Assembly: GCF_016599855.1 (NCBI RefSeq)
Contig: NZ_CP067041.1
Location: 4,216,001-4,280,000 of the forward strand
DNA from: Bradyrhizobium diazoefficiens
GTDB lineage: Bacteria; Pseudomonadota; Alphaproteobacteria; Rhizobiales; Xanthobacteraceae
Reading direction: 5' to 3'
DNA length: 64,000 bases
In this document: one piece after another, positions 18,206 through 27,489 of the stretch
How positions within the stretch are numbered: the stretch's first letter is position 1
Layout of the letters: the number at the start of each line of letters is the position of its first letter
The notes under the pieces: generated by a model
Told to the model about the DNA's origin: nothing
The model's database searches: none
The model's input: only the letters and a program-made list of their open reading frames with translations
Position numbers and translations under genes: made by a program

Positions 18206-18405
18206 CGAACACTCCCGCAGGGCAACGCCACTCATCTATCTCAATGGGGCCGACTACACTCCATTAAGGTTGCCGCTGGGTTAATTACGACGTCTCGCGA
18301 GCAGAGCACGCGCGCTCGTCACCGTTTGTTAACCACGAGGGCCCTTAATCCGTCTCGATATTTCGAGAATTGTTCGGCATTCGCCGTCGAGCGCTGGTTT
18401 TGATC

Positions 18406-19539
18406 ATGCCCCCTTCCCCCGACCAGCCGCTTCGCATTCTGCACGCCGTGCGCGCGCCGGTCGGCGGCATCTTCCGGCACATCATCGACCTCGCCAACGG
18501 CCAGGTCGATCGCGGCCATCACGTCGGGATTCTCGCTGACAGTCTCACCGGCGGCGAGCGTGCGGACAAGGCGCTGGGCGAGATTGCGCCGCGGCTGAAG
18601 CTCGGCGTGCATCGCCTCGCGATCCGCCGCGAACCCTCGCCGGAGGATTTCCTGGTGTGGCTGCGCATGCGCCGCCTGATCGCCATGCTCAAGCCCGACG
18701 TGATGCATGGCCACGGCGCCAAGGCCGGCGCTTTCGTCCGCATGCGACGCCGCGCGAACGACACGATCCGCATCTACACTCCGCACGGCGGCTCGCTGCA
18801 CTACCCCCTCAACACCCTGAAGGGCGAGTTTTACGCGCGCCTCGAGCGCACGCTCATGGACGCGACGGATCTGTTCCTGTTCGAGAGCGCCTTTGCCCGC
18901 GACACCTATCAACGCATCGTTGGCACGCCCAAAGGCGTCGTACATTGCGTCTTCAACGGCGTGACCCCGGAAGAGTTCGAGCCCGTCGCCATCGCCGATG
19001 ACGCCACCGACCTCGCTTATGTCGGCGAGTTCAGGCACATCAAGGGCGCGGATTTGCTGATCGACGCCGTGGCGCGGCTGCATGAAGGCGGCAAAAAGGT
19101 CTCGCTCACGCTCGGCGGTGACGGGGAGGAAACGGCGGCGCTGAAGGCGCAGGTCGAGAGGCTCGGCCTGACGAGCGCGATCCGTTTCATCGGCCACGTC
19201 AAGGCACGCTATGGATTCTCTAAGGGGCGGCTGCTGGTCATTCCCTCGCGCGGCGATTCCATGCCCTATGTCGTGATCGAGGCGGGTGCGGCCGGCATTC
19301 CCATGATCGCCGCGCGCGTCGGCGGCATCCCCGAGATTTTTGGCGCGGAGAGCCCGGCCCTGTTTGCAGCGAGCAACGCCGAAGCCATGGCCGAGGCGAT
19401 CGCGGCCGCGCTCGACAATCCGCAGGCGACAGCGCAGTGCGCATCGTCCTTGCGCAAGCGCATCTCCGCGCATTTCTCCCAACGGGCGATGGTTGACGGC
19501 GTGCTCGCGGGCTACCGCGACGCATTTGCCAATTATTAA
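18406..19539 (+). CDS. Glycosyltransferase family 4 (GT-B)
   Basis: This 377-residue GT-B glycosyltransferase opens with the acceptor-side motif VRAPVGGIFRHIIDLA. The donor-binding region holds SRGDSMPYVVIEAGAAGIPMIA, in which the E-x7-E-like motif is reduced to one clear Glu, followed by GGIPEIFG. It probably adds a hexose to a lipid-linked repeat unit at the inner face of the membrane. It is divergent from the ExoP-like gene (200 bases) and followed by the initiating transferase gene, so all three form the core of one polysaccharide locus. The start ATG at 18406 has no strong Shine-Dalgarno sequence, and TTG at 18370 is an alternative. Confidence 0.9.
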   Translation: MPPSPDQPLRILHAVRAPVGGIFRHIIDLANGQVDRGHHVGILADSLTGGERADKALGEIAPRLKLGVHRLAIRREPSPEDFLVWLRMRRLIAMLKPDVMHGHGAKAGAFVRMRRRANDTIRIYTPHGGSLHYPLNTLKGEFYARLERTLMDATDLFLFESAFARDTYQRIVGTPKGVVHCVFNGVTPEEFEPVAIADDATDLAYVGEFRHIKGADLLIDAVARLHEGGKKVSLTLGGDGEETAALKAQVERLGLTSAIRFIGHVKARYGFSKGRLLVIPSRGDSMPYVVIEAGAAGIPMIAARVGGIPEIFGAESPALFAASNAEAMAEAIAAALDNPQATAQCASSLRKRISAHFSQRAMVDGVLAGYRDAFANY

Positions 19540-19590
19540 CCATTCTTAAGGCCCGCTTTAGAGAATCTTCCGATTTGTCCGATAATCGAA

Positions 19591-21207
19591 GTGCCAGGGG
19601 ATGCATGCCCGGGGGCGCAAAGCCGCGCCCGCGGGTGTTTGGAATGGACGTGGACGCCCGTGGAACCGCTCAACGCACGCTCGATGCTCGATGCCGCGAC
19701 CAGCGCCGCGGCCAGGCCGGCTGAGACAAGTTTCGTCGAACGCCGCCGTCGCCTTACGCCGGCCGCACTTGAGGTCGTCAACCAGAAGGTCGCCCGCGCC
19801 TATTCGCCGATCGTGATTGCCGGCATCGCACGCGCCATCGATTTCGTGCTGCTGAGCGTGATCGGCATTGCGGTCTATGTCGGCTACGTCATGCCGCTGG
19901 TCGGCTTCAGCTGGATCTACCCCGCAGAGATCATCGCCGTCGCGGTCGCTTCCGTGGTCTGCTTCCAGGCCGCGGACATCTATCAGGTGCAGCTGTTCCG
20001 CGGTCAGCTCCGGCAGATGACACGGATGATCTCGTCCTGGTCGTTCGTCTTCTTGCTGTTCATCGGCATCTCCTTCTTCGCCAAGTTCGGCAGCGACATG
20101 TCGCGGCTGTGGCTTGCCGCCTTCTACTTCCTCGGCCTCGCCGCGCTGATGGCCGAGCGCCTCGTCCTGCGCTCCCTGGTGCGCAGCTGGGCGCGCCAGG
20201 GCAGGCTCGATCGCCGCACCATCATTGTCGGCTCCGACCGCAACGGCGAAGAACTCGTTGAGGCGCTGAAGGCGCAGGAGGATTCCGATATCCACGTGCT
20301 CGGCGTGTTCGATGACCGCAACGACAGCCGCGCGCTCGACACCTGCGCCGGCGCACGCAAGCTCGGTAAGGTCGACGACATCGTCGAGTTCGCGCGCCGC
20401 ACGCGCGTCGACCTCGTGCTGTTCGCACTGCCGATCTCGGCGGAGACCCGCATCCTGGAGATGCTGAAGAAGCTCTGGGTGCTGCCGGTCGACATCCGCC
20501 TCTCCGCCCACACCAACAAGCTGCGCTTTCGCCCCCGCTCCTATTCCTATCTCGGCGAGGTGCCCACGCTCGACGTGTTCGAGGCGCCGATCACCGACTG
20601 GGATCTGGTGATGAAATGGCTGTTCGACCGCATCGTCGGCAGCCTCGCGCTGCTCGCCGCGCTCCCGGTGATGGCGCTGGTAGCGTTGGCGGTGAGGCTC
20701 GACAGCCCCGGCCCGATTCTGTTCCGCCAGAAGCGATTTGGCTTCAACAATGAACGCATCGACGTCTACAAGTTCCGCTCGATGTATCACCATCAGGCGG
20801 ATCCGACGGCCTCGAAGGTCGTGACCAAGAACGATCCGCGCGTCACGCGCGTCGGCCGCTTCATCCGCAAGACCAGCCTCGACGAACTGCCGCAACTCTT
20901 CAACGTGGTGTTCTCCGGCAATCTCTCCCTGGTCGGCCCGCGTCCGCATGCGGTGCAGGGCAAGCTCCAGAGCCGGCTGTTCGATGAGGCCGTCGACGGC
21001 TATTTCGCCCGCCACCGGGTCAAGCCCGGCATCACCGGTTGGGCCCAGATCAACGGCTGGCGCGGCGAGATCGACAATGAGGAGAAGATCCAAAAGCGCG
21101 TCGAGTTCGACCTCTACTACATCGAGAACTGGTCGGTGCTGTTCGACCTCGTCATTCTCCTGAAGACGCCGCTCTCGCTACTGACCAAGAACGAGAACGC
21201 GTATTGA
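19591..21207 (+). CDS. Undecaprenyl-phosphate sugar phosphotransferase (polyprenyl glycosylphosphotransferase)
   Basis: This protein of up to 538 residues has four membrane helices (about 70-190), a CoA_binding_3 Rossmann-like domain (about 210-320), a fifth helix (about 345-365) and the cytosolic catalytic BacSugTransf domain. The latter includes [28 protein letters not shown] and [16 protein letters not shown]. It transfers sugar-1-phosphate from UDP-sugar to undecaprenyl phosphate, the first step of repeat-unit assembly (WcaJ/ExoY type). The true start may be GTG at 19660 or ATG at 19684, since the first 25-30 residues are Pro/Arg-rich and atypical. The polymerase gene follows on the same strand. 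Confidence 0.93.
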   Translation: MPGDACPGAQSRARGCLEWTWTPVEPLNARSMLDAATSAAARPAETSFVERRRRLTPAALEVVNQKVARAYSPIVIAGIARAIDFVLLSVIGIAVYVGYVMPLVGFSWIYPAEIIAVAVASVVCFQAADIYQVQLFRGQLRQMTRMISSWSFVFLLFIGISFFAKFGSDMSRLWLAAFYFLGLAALMAERLVLRSLVRSWARQGRLDRRTIIVGSDRNGEELVEALKAQEDSDIHVLGVFDDRNDSRALDTCAGARKLGKVDDIVEFARRTRVDLVLFALPISAETRILEMLKKLWVLPVDIRLSAHTNKLRFRPRSYSYLGEVPTLDVFEAPITDWDLVMKWLFDRIVGSLALLAALPVMALVALAVRLDSPGPILFRQKRFGFNNERIDVYKFRSMYHHQADPTASKVVTKNDPRVTRVGRFIRKTSLDELPQLFNVVFSGNLSLVGPRPHAVQGKLQSRLFDEAVDGYFARHRVKPGITGWAQINGWRGEIDNEEKIQKRVEFDLYYIENWSVLFDLVILLKTPLSLLTKNENAY

Positions 21208-21220
21208 GTTGAGATTCTTC

Positions 21221-21325
21221 GTCATGCCCCGGCTTGACTGGGGCATCCAGTACGCCGCAGCGCCAGCCGTGTTCCGCAATAGGCGCCGCGGAATACTGGA
21301 TCGCCCGGTCAAGCCGGGCGATGAC
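21221..21325. repeat. Dispersed palindromic repeat, family B, copy 1
   Basis: It runs from GTCATGCCCCGGCTTGACTG to GTCAAGCCGGGCGATGAC, with inner GTACGCCGC and TACTGGATCGCCCG. The same layout recurs at 56260-56356. It sits between the sugar phosphotransferase and polymerase genes. Confidence 0.75.
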
Positions 21326-21375
21326 AGCGGTTTTGTGGTGCACGAGTTGCGTAGGCGTAGGCATATGAGCATCTG

Positions 21376-22623
21376 ATGGCGTATGCGGCGACAGCCGGTG
21401 GAATGAACGTAGCCGCACCGGCTGCGCCCGGCGTGCTGGCGCTGCAGCGCGCGCTGGTGTGGCTGGTCTGCGCATCAGGCGCGATCGTCTTCATCGAGCC
21501 GAGCCCCTACGAGATCGCGACGCTGCTCGCCACCGTCGCCTTCTTCGCCACCGGCCTTCGCTTGCGGCTCGTGCTGATGCCGCTGGTGCTGGCCCTGGTC
21601 CTGCTCAATATCGGCTACACCATCAGCGCGATCCCCCTGCTCGACCAGTCCGAGGTCGCCAGCTGGATCGCGACCTCATGGTACATGGCGGTGACCGTGG
21701 TGTTCTTCGCCATGGTGACCTCCGAGGACACGGCGGCGCGACTCGACATGCTGCGCCGCGGCCTCGTGGTCGGCGCGATGGTCGCCTCGCTCTCGGCGAT
21801 CGCGGGTTATTTCAACCTCGTTCCCGGCGGCCACGATCTCCTGACGCTCTACGAGCGCGCACGCGGCACGTTCAAGGACCCGAACGTGCTCGGCGCCTTC
21901 CTGATCCTGCCGGCGCTGTTTGCGCTGCAGAGCGTGGTCTCGGACAAGCTGGCCAAGGCCTTCCGCAACGCTATCGCCTTCGGCATCATGTCATTGGCGA
22001 TCCTGCTCGCCTTCTCCCGCGCCGCCTGGGGCGGCCTGATCCTGACCTCCGCCTTCATGCTGGCGCTGATGGTGCTGACCAGCCGCACCAACGCGCAGCG
22101 CTCGCGCATCATCGTCATGGCCATCGTCGCGGTGGTGCTGGGCCTCGCGCTGATCGCCGTGCTGCTGTCGTTCGATTCCGTCGCCGAGATGTTCAAGCAG
22201 CGCGCGAGCTTCGACCAGAGCTATGACGAAGGCCGCTTCGGCCGGTTCGGCCGGCACATCCTCGGTGCGCAGATGGCGCTCGACCTGCCGTTCGGCATCG
22301 GCCCCTTGCAATTCCACCGCTTCTTCCCCGAGGACACCCACAATTCCTATCTGAACGCCTTCATGTCCGGCGGCTGGCTCTCCGGCGTGTGCTATCCCGC
22401 GCTGGTCTTCACCACCGTGATCACAGGCTTCCGCCACATCTTCGTCCGCGTGCCCTGGCAGCGCGCTTATCTGGCGGTGTTCTCGGCCTTCGTCGGCACC
22501 GTCGGCGAGAGTTTTGTGATCGATACCGACCACTGGCGGCACTTCTGGATGATGCTGGGCGCGATGTGGGGCATGATCGCGGCCGCGCAAGCCTACAAGA
22601 CTAACGACGCTTCTTCAGCTTGA
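21376..22623 (+). CDS. O-antigen ligase/Wzy-like polysaccharide polymerase
   Basis: This 415-residue polytopic protein has about ten to twelve membrane helices and a large periplasmic loop with the O-antigen ligase/ExoQ signature (DTHNSYLNAFMSGGW, about 317-331). It probably polymerises or ligates undecaprenyl-linked units in the periplasm. It follows the initiating transferase gene on the same strand across a dispersed repeat. Its 3' end overlaps the 3' end of the convergent MarR gene by 23 bases. The specific product of the locus cannot be read from sequence. Confidence 0.9.
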   Translation: MAYAATAGGMNVAAPAAPGVLALQRALVWLVCASGAIVFIEPSPYEIATLLATVAFFATGLRLRLVLMPLVLALVLLNIGYTISAIPLLDQSEVASWIATSWYMAVTVVFFAMVTSEDTAARLDMLRRGLVVGAMVASLSAIAGYFNLVPGGHDLLTLYERARGTFKDPNVLGAFLILPALFALQSVVSDKLAKAFRNAIAFGIMSLAILLAFSRAAWGGLILTSAFMLALMVLTSRTNAQRSRIIVMAIVAVVLGLALIAVLLSFDSVAEMFKQRASFDQSYDEGRFGRFGRHILGAQMALDLPFGIGPLQFHRFFPEDTHNSYLNAFMSGGWLSGVCYPALVFTTVITGFRHIFVRVPWQRAYLAVFSAFVGTVGESFVIDTDHWRHFWMMLGAMWGMIAAAQAYKTNDASSA

Positions 22624-23119
22624 GATCCGGACGCTTCTCTGGCGGCGTATCGAGCAGGCCCTTCAGCGCCGCGGTTGCGGCGACCACGCCCTTGTAGCCT
22701 TCATTGGCGAAGCGCAGGAGCAGCCGGAGTTCCTCGTCGGAATAGGCGCTAAACACCTTCTCCATCGCCTGCTGCATCGGCACGTAGAGCTGGCCGATCT
22801 TCATGGCCGTCTCTGGCACGACCGCGATGTAGACCTTGCGGCGATCGGTCTCGTCCCGCTCGCGGCGCACCAGCCCGGCCTTCTCGAGCCGGTCGATCAC
22901 GCCGGTGATGGCGCCGGTCGTCAGCCCCGTGACCTCGGCGAGCCGGCCCGCGGTCACACGTCCCTCGAGATAGAGGATGTCCATGCATTCGAGGTCGGAG
23001 TTGGCAATTCCGGCCACGTTCGCAACGGTTTGCCCATAGAGCACGCCCTGCGCGGATGACCGCCGCATCGCCTCTTCCAGTTCTCCCAGCAACGCCGCGC
23101 GCGCCTTTGTCCTTGACAA
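22601..23119 (-). CDS. MarR-family transcriptional regulator
   Basis: This 172-residue winged-helix protein has the MarR recognition segment LAEVTGLTTGAITGVIDRLEKAGLV and a basic wing (RRERDETDRRKVYI). It ends in a Lys/Arg tail. It is divergent from an FAD monooxygenase gene. A near-perfect palindrome lies between them (23148-23164), so it very probably represses that gene and itself and responds to a small aromatic or lipid-like ligand. The ligand is not known. Confidence 0.93.
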   Translation of the reverse strand: MSRTKARAALLGELEEAMRRSSAQGVLYGQTVANVAGIANSDLECMDILYLEGRVTAGRLAEVTGLTTGAITGVIDRLEKAGLVRRERDETDRRKVYIAVVPETAMKIGQLYVPMQQAMEKVFSAYSDEELRLLLRFANEGYKGVVAATAALKGLLDTPPEKRPDLKLKKRR

Positions 23120-23130
23120 GGCTCACCTCA

Positions 23131-23166
23131 TATCTTAGTCGATATATATCTTAGCTACTAAGAGAT
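23131..23166. promoter_or_regulatory. Candidate MarR operator
   Basis: TATCTTAG occurs at 23131-23138 and again at 23147-23154. The second copy is part of ATCTTAG-CTA-CTAAGAG (23148-23164), an inverted repeat with one mismatch. It lies 12 to 47 bases upstream of the MarR start and 50 to 85 bases upstream of the monooxygenase start, the expected place for autoregulation of a divergent pair. Confidence 0.7.
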
Positions 23167-23215
23167 TTAGCGGCCGTAATTCCTCCTAGCACCACGGAAA
23201 CGTCGGGAGCAAGCC

Positions 23216-24412
23216 ATGTCCAATCGTCCCCGCAAGGCCCTGATCATCGGCGCCGGCATCGCCGGGCCCGTCGCCGCGATCCTGCTGCGCCGCGCCGGCA
23301 TCGAATCCGCGATCTATGAAGCCTGGCCCTACTCCAAAAGCATCGGCGGTGGTCTCCAGATTGCGCCGAACGGCATGCATGTGCTGGACGAGATTGGGCT
23401 TGCGGACGAGCTGATCAGCCGCGGTTCGATCGCAGAGTCCTTCGACTTCTATTCGCAAGAAGGCGGCAAGCTCGGCTCGATGAACCGCGACATGGCGCGG
23501 CGCTTCGGCCAGCCCGCGGTCAATGTCTGCCGCGCCACGCTGAACGAGATGCTGATCGACAAGGCCTGGTGTGCCTGCGTCTCGCTCTATTTCGACAAGC
23601 GCCTGATCAAGATCGAGGATCGCGGCGACCAGCCGATCATCGCCTATTTCGCCGACGGCACCACTGCCGAGGGCGACTTCCTGATCGGCGCCGACGGCGT
23701 GCATTCAATCACGCGGCGCCAGGTCGTGCCGGACGGGCCAACGCCCTTCAATACCGGCCTGATCGGTTTCGGCGGGTTCGTACCCCACGCCGTCCTGGGC
23801 GGCCGGGCGATCGGCCGGCATGTCGAGACGACATTCGGGCAAAGCGGCTTCTTCGGCTACGGCTATTGCAGCCCGGATCCGAACGACGGCGTGATGTGGT
23901 GGAGCACGCAGCCCGCGCGCGGCATGGATGCCGCGATGTTCCGCGCACTCGACGCGCGAACGCTGAAGCAGCATCTGCGCGGCTTCCATCACGGCTGGCA
24001 CGATCCGATCCCTGCCATCATCGAGGCGGTCGAGAACATCGTCGTGACCGACACGCTCGACGTCGCAACCTTGCCGACTTGGTCGCGCAAGCGCTCGCTG
24101 CTGATCGGCGATGCCGCGCATGCGACCAGCCCCCATGCCGGCCAGGGCGCCTCGCTTGCGTTGGAAGATGCCATGCGGCTGGCGCGGCTGATGCAGGAGC
24201 GCCAGGAACTGACCGCCACCTTCCAGGCCTTCGAGGCCGAGCGACGTCCCCGCGCCGAGAAGATCGTCGCGATCGCCCGCCGCAACGGCAACAACAAGCG
24301 CGAATTCAGCGCGGCCGGCGCCTTCATCCGCAATCAGATGATCAAATTGCTGCTGCCGCTGGGCTCGAAGACCATGGATTTCATGTACGCGTATGATGCG
24401 CGGGCGGCGTAA
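23216..24412 (+). CDS. FAD-dependent monooxygenase (PHBH/UbiH fold)
   Basis: This 398-residue flavoprotein has the N-terminal dinucleotide-binding GAGIAGPVAAILLRRAG (about 12-28), a DG-type segment LIGADGVHS (about 158-166) and the second FAD motif LIGDAAHATSPHAGQGASLALEDA (about 295-318). It probably hydroxylates an aromatic or cyclic compound using NAD(P)H and O2. It is controlled by the divergent MarR gene, by inference from the shared operator. Gene context does not give the substrate. Confidence 0.9.
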   Translation: MSNRPRKALIIGAGIAGPVAAILLRRAGIESAIYEAWPYSKSIGGGLQIAPNGMHVLDEIGLADELISRGSIAESFDFYSQEGGKLGSMNRDMARRFGQPAVNVCRATLNEMLIDKAWCACVSLYFDKRLIKIEDRGDQPIIAYFADGTTAEGDFLIGADGVHSITRRQVVPDGPTPFNTGLIGFGGFVPHAVLGGRAIGRHVETTFGQSGFFGYGYCSPDPNDGVMWWSTQPARGMDAAMFRALDARTLKQHLRGFHHGWHDPIPAIIEAVENIVVTDTLDVATLPTWSRKRSLLIGDAAHATSPHAGQGASLALEDAMRLARLMQERQELTATFQAFEAERRPRAEKIVAIARRNGNNKREFSAAGAFIRNQMIKLLLPLGSKTMDFMYAYDARAA

Positions 24413-24423
24413 CGGTGCGGTGC

Positions 24424-24513
24424 TGTAGGGTGGGCAAAGGCGCAACGCGCCGTGCCCACCAACTCGTCGCAATCGCGACAATGGTGGGCACGCTTCGCTT
24501 TGCCCACCCTACA
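24424..24513. repeat. Dispersed palindromic repeat, family C
   Basis: The outer arms TGTAGGGTGGGCAAAG and CTTTGCCCACCCTACA are inverted. Inner copies of GTGCCCACCAAC and ATGGTGGGCAC form a second stem. It lies between the convergent 3' ends of the monooxygenase and saccharopine dehydrogenase-like genes and could form a long hairpin that limits read-through. Confidence 0.75.
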
Positions 24514-24522
24514 AGAGCTGAC

Positions 24523-25698
24523 TTAGCTTTCCAGTTCGAACGTCAGCCCCGCATTGTCCCGCAGCCGCTTGATCAGCTTGTGCTGCATTGCTGCGCCCGG
24601 CGTCCAAAAGCCGGCCGCGACATCGGTCGCGTCATGCAGCATGCAGATCGCGCATTCCGAGATCATTTTCGAGGTCGAACCGTAGCCGGGATCGCGGTCG
24701 CCGGTGACGCCGGCACGGACCATGCGGCCGTCGGATGCGATCGCGACGTAGAGCAAATTGAAGAGCCCGTTATCCCGCTCTTCCTTCGACGGCCCCTCGC
24801 CCGGCTTCGGCGCGTTCGGCCCGGTCTTCTCGGTATTGGCCGCCATCACGCGCTTGGCGTTGGCCTCGCCTTTCTCGCCGGGACCCGTCAAAACCATCTC
24901 GTCGTAGACGAAGTCCTGCCCGTAGGGAAAGCCCATCAGCATGTTGGAGCGGTGGACGTTACGTGTGTTGATCAGCGCCATCATGAACGGCGCGGCCCAG
25001 GATTGCAGATCCTCCTCAAGCAGCGGCCTGTTGCCTTTCGGCTGCTTCGGGCCGGTCAAGCCAGGCGTCAGGGCGAACGGATCGTTCAGGATCGCAACGA
25101 GGCTCATGTCTTTGGCAACAGCGTCAAAGGTCGCCTTCGCGCTCGCCGCGGTGCCGCCCGAGAGCGTGCCCCGCATGTCGCGCACGCGTCCCTTCACACG
25201 TGCGGCCGGAGCACCAAACACACGCTTGGCCTCCTCTTGCACGAAAAATGTACCGAGCTCGAACGGAACCGAATCGAAGCCGCAGGAGAACACGATGCGG
25301 GCGCCGCTTTCCTTCGCAGCCACCTCATACTTGTCGATCATCTGTCGCATCCAGATCGGCTCGCCGCAGAGATCGAAATAATCGGTGCCGGTTGCGACGC
25401 AGGCCGCGAGCAGTTCCTCGCCGTAGAGCTGATACGGACCGACCGTCGTGATCACCGACATCGTCCGCTCCGCCATCGCCTTCAGGGAGGCCGCGTCGGA
25501 CGCATCGGCCACGATCAATGGCGTATCGGGCGCCCCGATGGCGTCGCGCACGGATTTCAGCTTGTCCAGGCTGCGGCCGGCCATCGCCCATTTCAGCGAA
25601 TTGTCGCCCTTGTAATGCGCCGCCAGATATTCGGCGACGAGCTGGCCGGTGAAACCGGTCGCGCCATAGACGACGATGTCGAAATTCGCAGAGCTCAT
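24523..25698 (-). CDS. Saccharopine dehydrogenase-like / trans-acting enoyl reductase family protein
   Basis: This 391-residue protein starts MSSANFDIVVYGATGFTGQLVAEYLA, a clear NAD(P)-binding Rossmann motif, and has the GPYQLYGEELLAACVATGTDYFDLCGE segment typical of the family. Mycobacterial relatives act in trans with polyketide synthases, but no such synthase is nearby, so the substrate is open. It follows the DUF169 gene by 9 bases on the same strand and is probably co-transcribed with it. Confidence 0.87.
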   Translation of the reverse strand: MSSANFDIVVYGATGFTGQLVAEYLAAHYKGDNSLKWAMAGRSLDKLKSVRDAIGAPDTPLIVADASDAASLKAMAERTMSVITTVGPYQLYGEELLAACVATGTDYFDLCGEPIWMRQMIDKYEVAAKESGARIVFSCGFDSVPFELGTFFVQEEAKRVFGAPAARVKGRVRDMRGTLSGGTAASAKATFDAVAKDMSLVAILNDPFALTPGLTGPKQPKGNRPLLEEDLQSWAAPFMMALINTRNVHRSNMLMGFPYGQDFVYDEMVLTGPGEKGEANAKRVMAANTEKTGPNAPKPGEGPSKEERDNGLFNLLYVAIASDGRMVRAGVTGDRDPGYGSTSKMISECAICMLHDATDVAAGFWTPGAAMQHKLIKRLRDNAGLTFELES

Positions 25699-25707
25699 GA
25701 CTGGCCT

Positions 25708-26490
25708 TTATTTCTTTGCGTAACTCACGCCCATGCCGGCGCGGACGTCGCTTTGAATTCCATAGGGCGGGATCGGATACCGCAGGCCGTTCTTGGCCAG
25801 CGCCTTCATGCCCTCGATCGCCTTGGCGAGATGATGAGGCTTCAAGGCCATCAGCATCTCCTCGTCCGGCACGCCGCCATAGCGCCGTTCGGCATAGCAT
25901 GGCAAGGACAGGCTGGGCTCGCCGGTCTTGAGCGCCCGCCCCCAGGAATCCGCGCAAGCGGTCTCGCCGACCACGCCCCATTCGAACTTCTTGTAGCCGG
26001 TATATTGCAGCCCGTTGATCAGGATGATCATTTGCCCTGGCGTTGCATAGACGAGGCAGATATCGGGCGGATCGAGCCGGCCGCTCGCGAGCGGGCTCAC
26101 CGCGAGTGCCTGATATTGCCCGAACGGAACTACGTCCAGCGCTGCCTGGCGCTTGCGCGCATCCTCCGCCGTGCCGTGCCAGACGCCGACATAGTTTTCG
26201 CCGGCGAGCCATTTCTCGTCCTGCGGGCTAAGCCCAATCACCGCGCGGCACTGCGCGCCGACGAGATCGTCGCCGGTGATGCCGACTGTCCAGCCGAGCC
26301 GCGAGGCCATGCTGACGATCTGGTCGGTGGTATGGACTGCATTCGGCCGCCGGATCTTTGGGATCGCCTCCATGTCGGCGGCGCGCGCGAACAGCTTCAT
26401 GCCGATCACTGTCGTCTTCAGCCGCAACAGACTGTTGAGATCGGCCACGAGGCCGGCAAGGTCGATCGTCTCAGCGGCTTGCTGCTGCAT
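25708..26490 (-). CDS. DUF169 domain protein
   Basis: This 260-residue protein starts at MQQQAAETIDLAGL; GGAGG seven bases before the ATG decides the start. DUF169 proteins contain conserved Cys/His-poor alpha-beta segments such as SCRAVIGLSP-like and YALAVSPL-like stretches (here QCRAVIGLSPQ, QALAVSPLASG). In other bacteria and archaea they occur near redox enzymes, but their function is unassigned. It lies upstream of the saccharopine dehydrogenase-like gene (9 bases) and downstream of the YdcF gene (41 bases), suggesting a three-gene unit. Confidence 0.85.
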   Translation of the reverse strand: MQQQAAETIDLAGLVADLNSLLRLKTTVIGMKLFARAADMEAIPKIRRPNAVHTTDQIVSMASRLGWTVGITGDDLVGAQCRAVIGLSPQDEKWLAGENYVGVWHGTAEDARKRQAALDVVPFGQYQALAVSPLASGRLDPPDICLVYATPGQMIILINGLQYTGYKKFEWGVVGETACADSWGRALKTGEPSLSLPCYAERRYGGVPDEEMLMALKPHHLAKAIEGMKALAKNGLRYPIPPYGIQSDVRAGMGVSYAKK

Positions 26491-26531
26491 GGTGTCCTCC
26501 CGACGCGGTCGTTGCGCTTCTGAGGACCGTT

Positions 26532-27392
26532 CTAGTCCTTGCCCGGCCCGGGAAGCAACTCGCTGGTTCTGCCCATCAGGCGGTAGGCCAGAAGGCCGAT
26601 CCATTCGCGCGCGGCCACGTCGGTGCGGCCGAGGCCGTCTGCACCATTAGTGGTGAAGGAGAACAAATCGTCGCGCCCGCCCATCCGCCAATCGACGGGA
26701 TAGGCCTCGACCTCAAATCCGGCCTTGCGGAATATCCCGATAGAGCGCGGCATGTGGTAGGCCGAGGTGATCAGCAGCCAGCGCTCGCCCGGCTTCGGCG
26801 TCACCAGACGCTTCGTGAAGATCGCGTTTTCGTAGGTGTTGCGCGAGTCCCGTTCCACGATCAGGCGTTCCCTGGCTATGCCGGTGCTTTCCAGGATCGG
26901 GACCGAATAATCGGCCTCCCTGGCGCCGGTCGAGATCAGGTTCGAAGTGCCGCCGGTGAAGACGATGCGCGCATTCGGATAGCGGCGCGCGAGATCGGCC
27001 GGCGCAAACAGGCGATCGGCCGCGTGCGAGACCACCGGCATGTGGTGTGCTGCCGACAGATCGGTATCGACAGAGCCGCCCAGGACGATGATGCCGTCGG
27101 GCGCGCCGCGCGAGGGGTCCCACGCGGGAAAGCGCGACTCCAGCGGATAGAGGAGCATATTGCCGAGCGGCGAAAAGGCGGCGAGCGCGAGCACGACCAG
27201 CGTGGTCGCCGCCAGCTTCCGGCCGAGCGCGGCAAAGCGCGTCCCCATCAGCACGACCGAAATGATCCCGAGCTCGCCCAGAAGATTGATCGGCACCAAC
27301 GCGGCACCAAATGTCTTGGAAAGAAGGAAAAACAGGAGAGCCTCGCTAAAATGATCGTGCCGGTGACACACAGGCTTGACCCGCCCGCACAT
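26532..27392 (-). CDS. YdcF/ElyC-family (DUF218) membrane protein
   Basis: This protein of up to 286 residues has two N-terminal membrane helices followed by a DUF218 domain. Key segments are DGIIVLGGSVD, ARIVFTGGTSNL, RLIVERDSRNTYENA and WLLITSAYHMPRSIGIFRKAGF. Family members affect envelope and peptidoglycan precursor metabolism in E. coli (ElyC/SanA), but their chemistry is unsettled. The first 15 residues are charged and atypical, so a GTG at codon 8 or a rare start near LLFFLLSK is possible. It heads the apparent ydcF-DUF169-reductase unit. Confidence 0.88.
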   Translation of the reverse strand: MCGRVKPVCHRHDHFSEALLFFLLSKTFGAALVPINLLGELGIISVVLMGTRFAALGRKLAATTLVVLALAAFSPLGNMLLYPLESRFPAWDPSRGAPDGIIVLGGSVDTDLSAAHHMPVVSHAADRLFAPADLARRYPNARIVFTGGTSNLISTGAREADYSVPILESTGIARERLIVERDSRNTYENAIFTKRLVTPKPGERWLLITSAYHMPRSIGIFRKAGFEVEAYPVDWRMGGRDDLFSFTTNGADGLGRTDVAAREWIGLLAYRLMGRTSELLPGPGKD

Positions 27393-27489
27393 CTTCGAAA
27401 TCTTCTTGGAAGAGGATCGATTGCCGGGTCAAGCCCGGCCATAGCAAGATCTGATGACGAGTTCTGATGGAAGCGATTGGACGCGGCAA

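Noticed and set aside
24415..26523. A 702-codon plus-strand open frame.
   Set aside because: It is antisense to the saccharopine dehydrogenase-like and DUF169 genes, and its composition is typical of shadow frames.
27394..27450. Fragment similar to family B repeats (GCCGGGTCAAGCCCGGCC).
   Set aside because: Only one arm is recognisable, so it is not listed as a full repeat.
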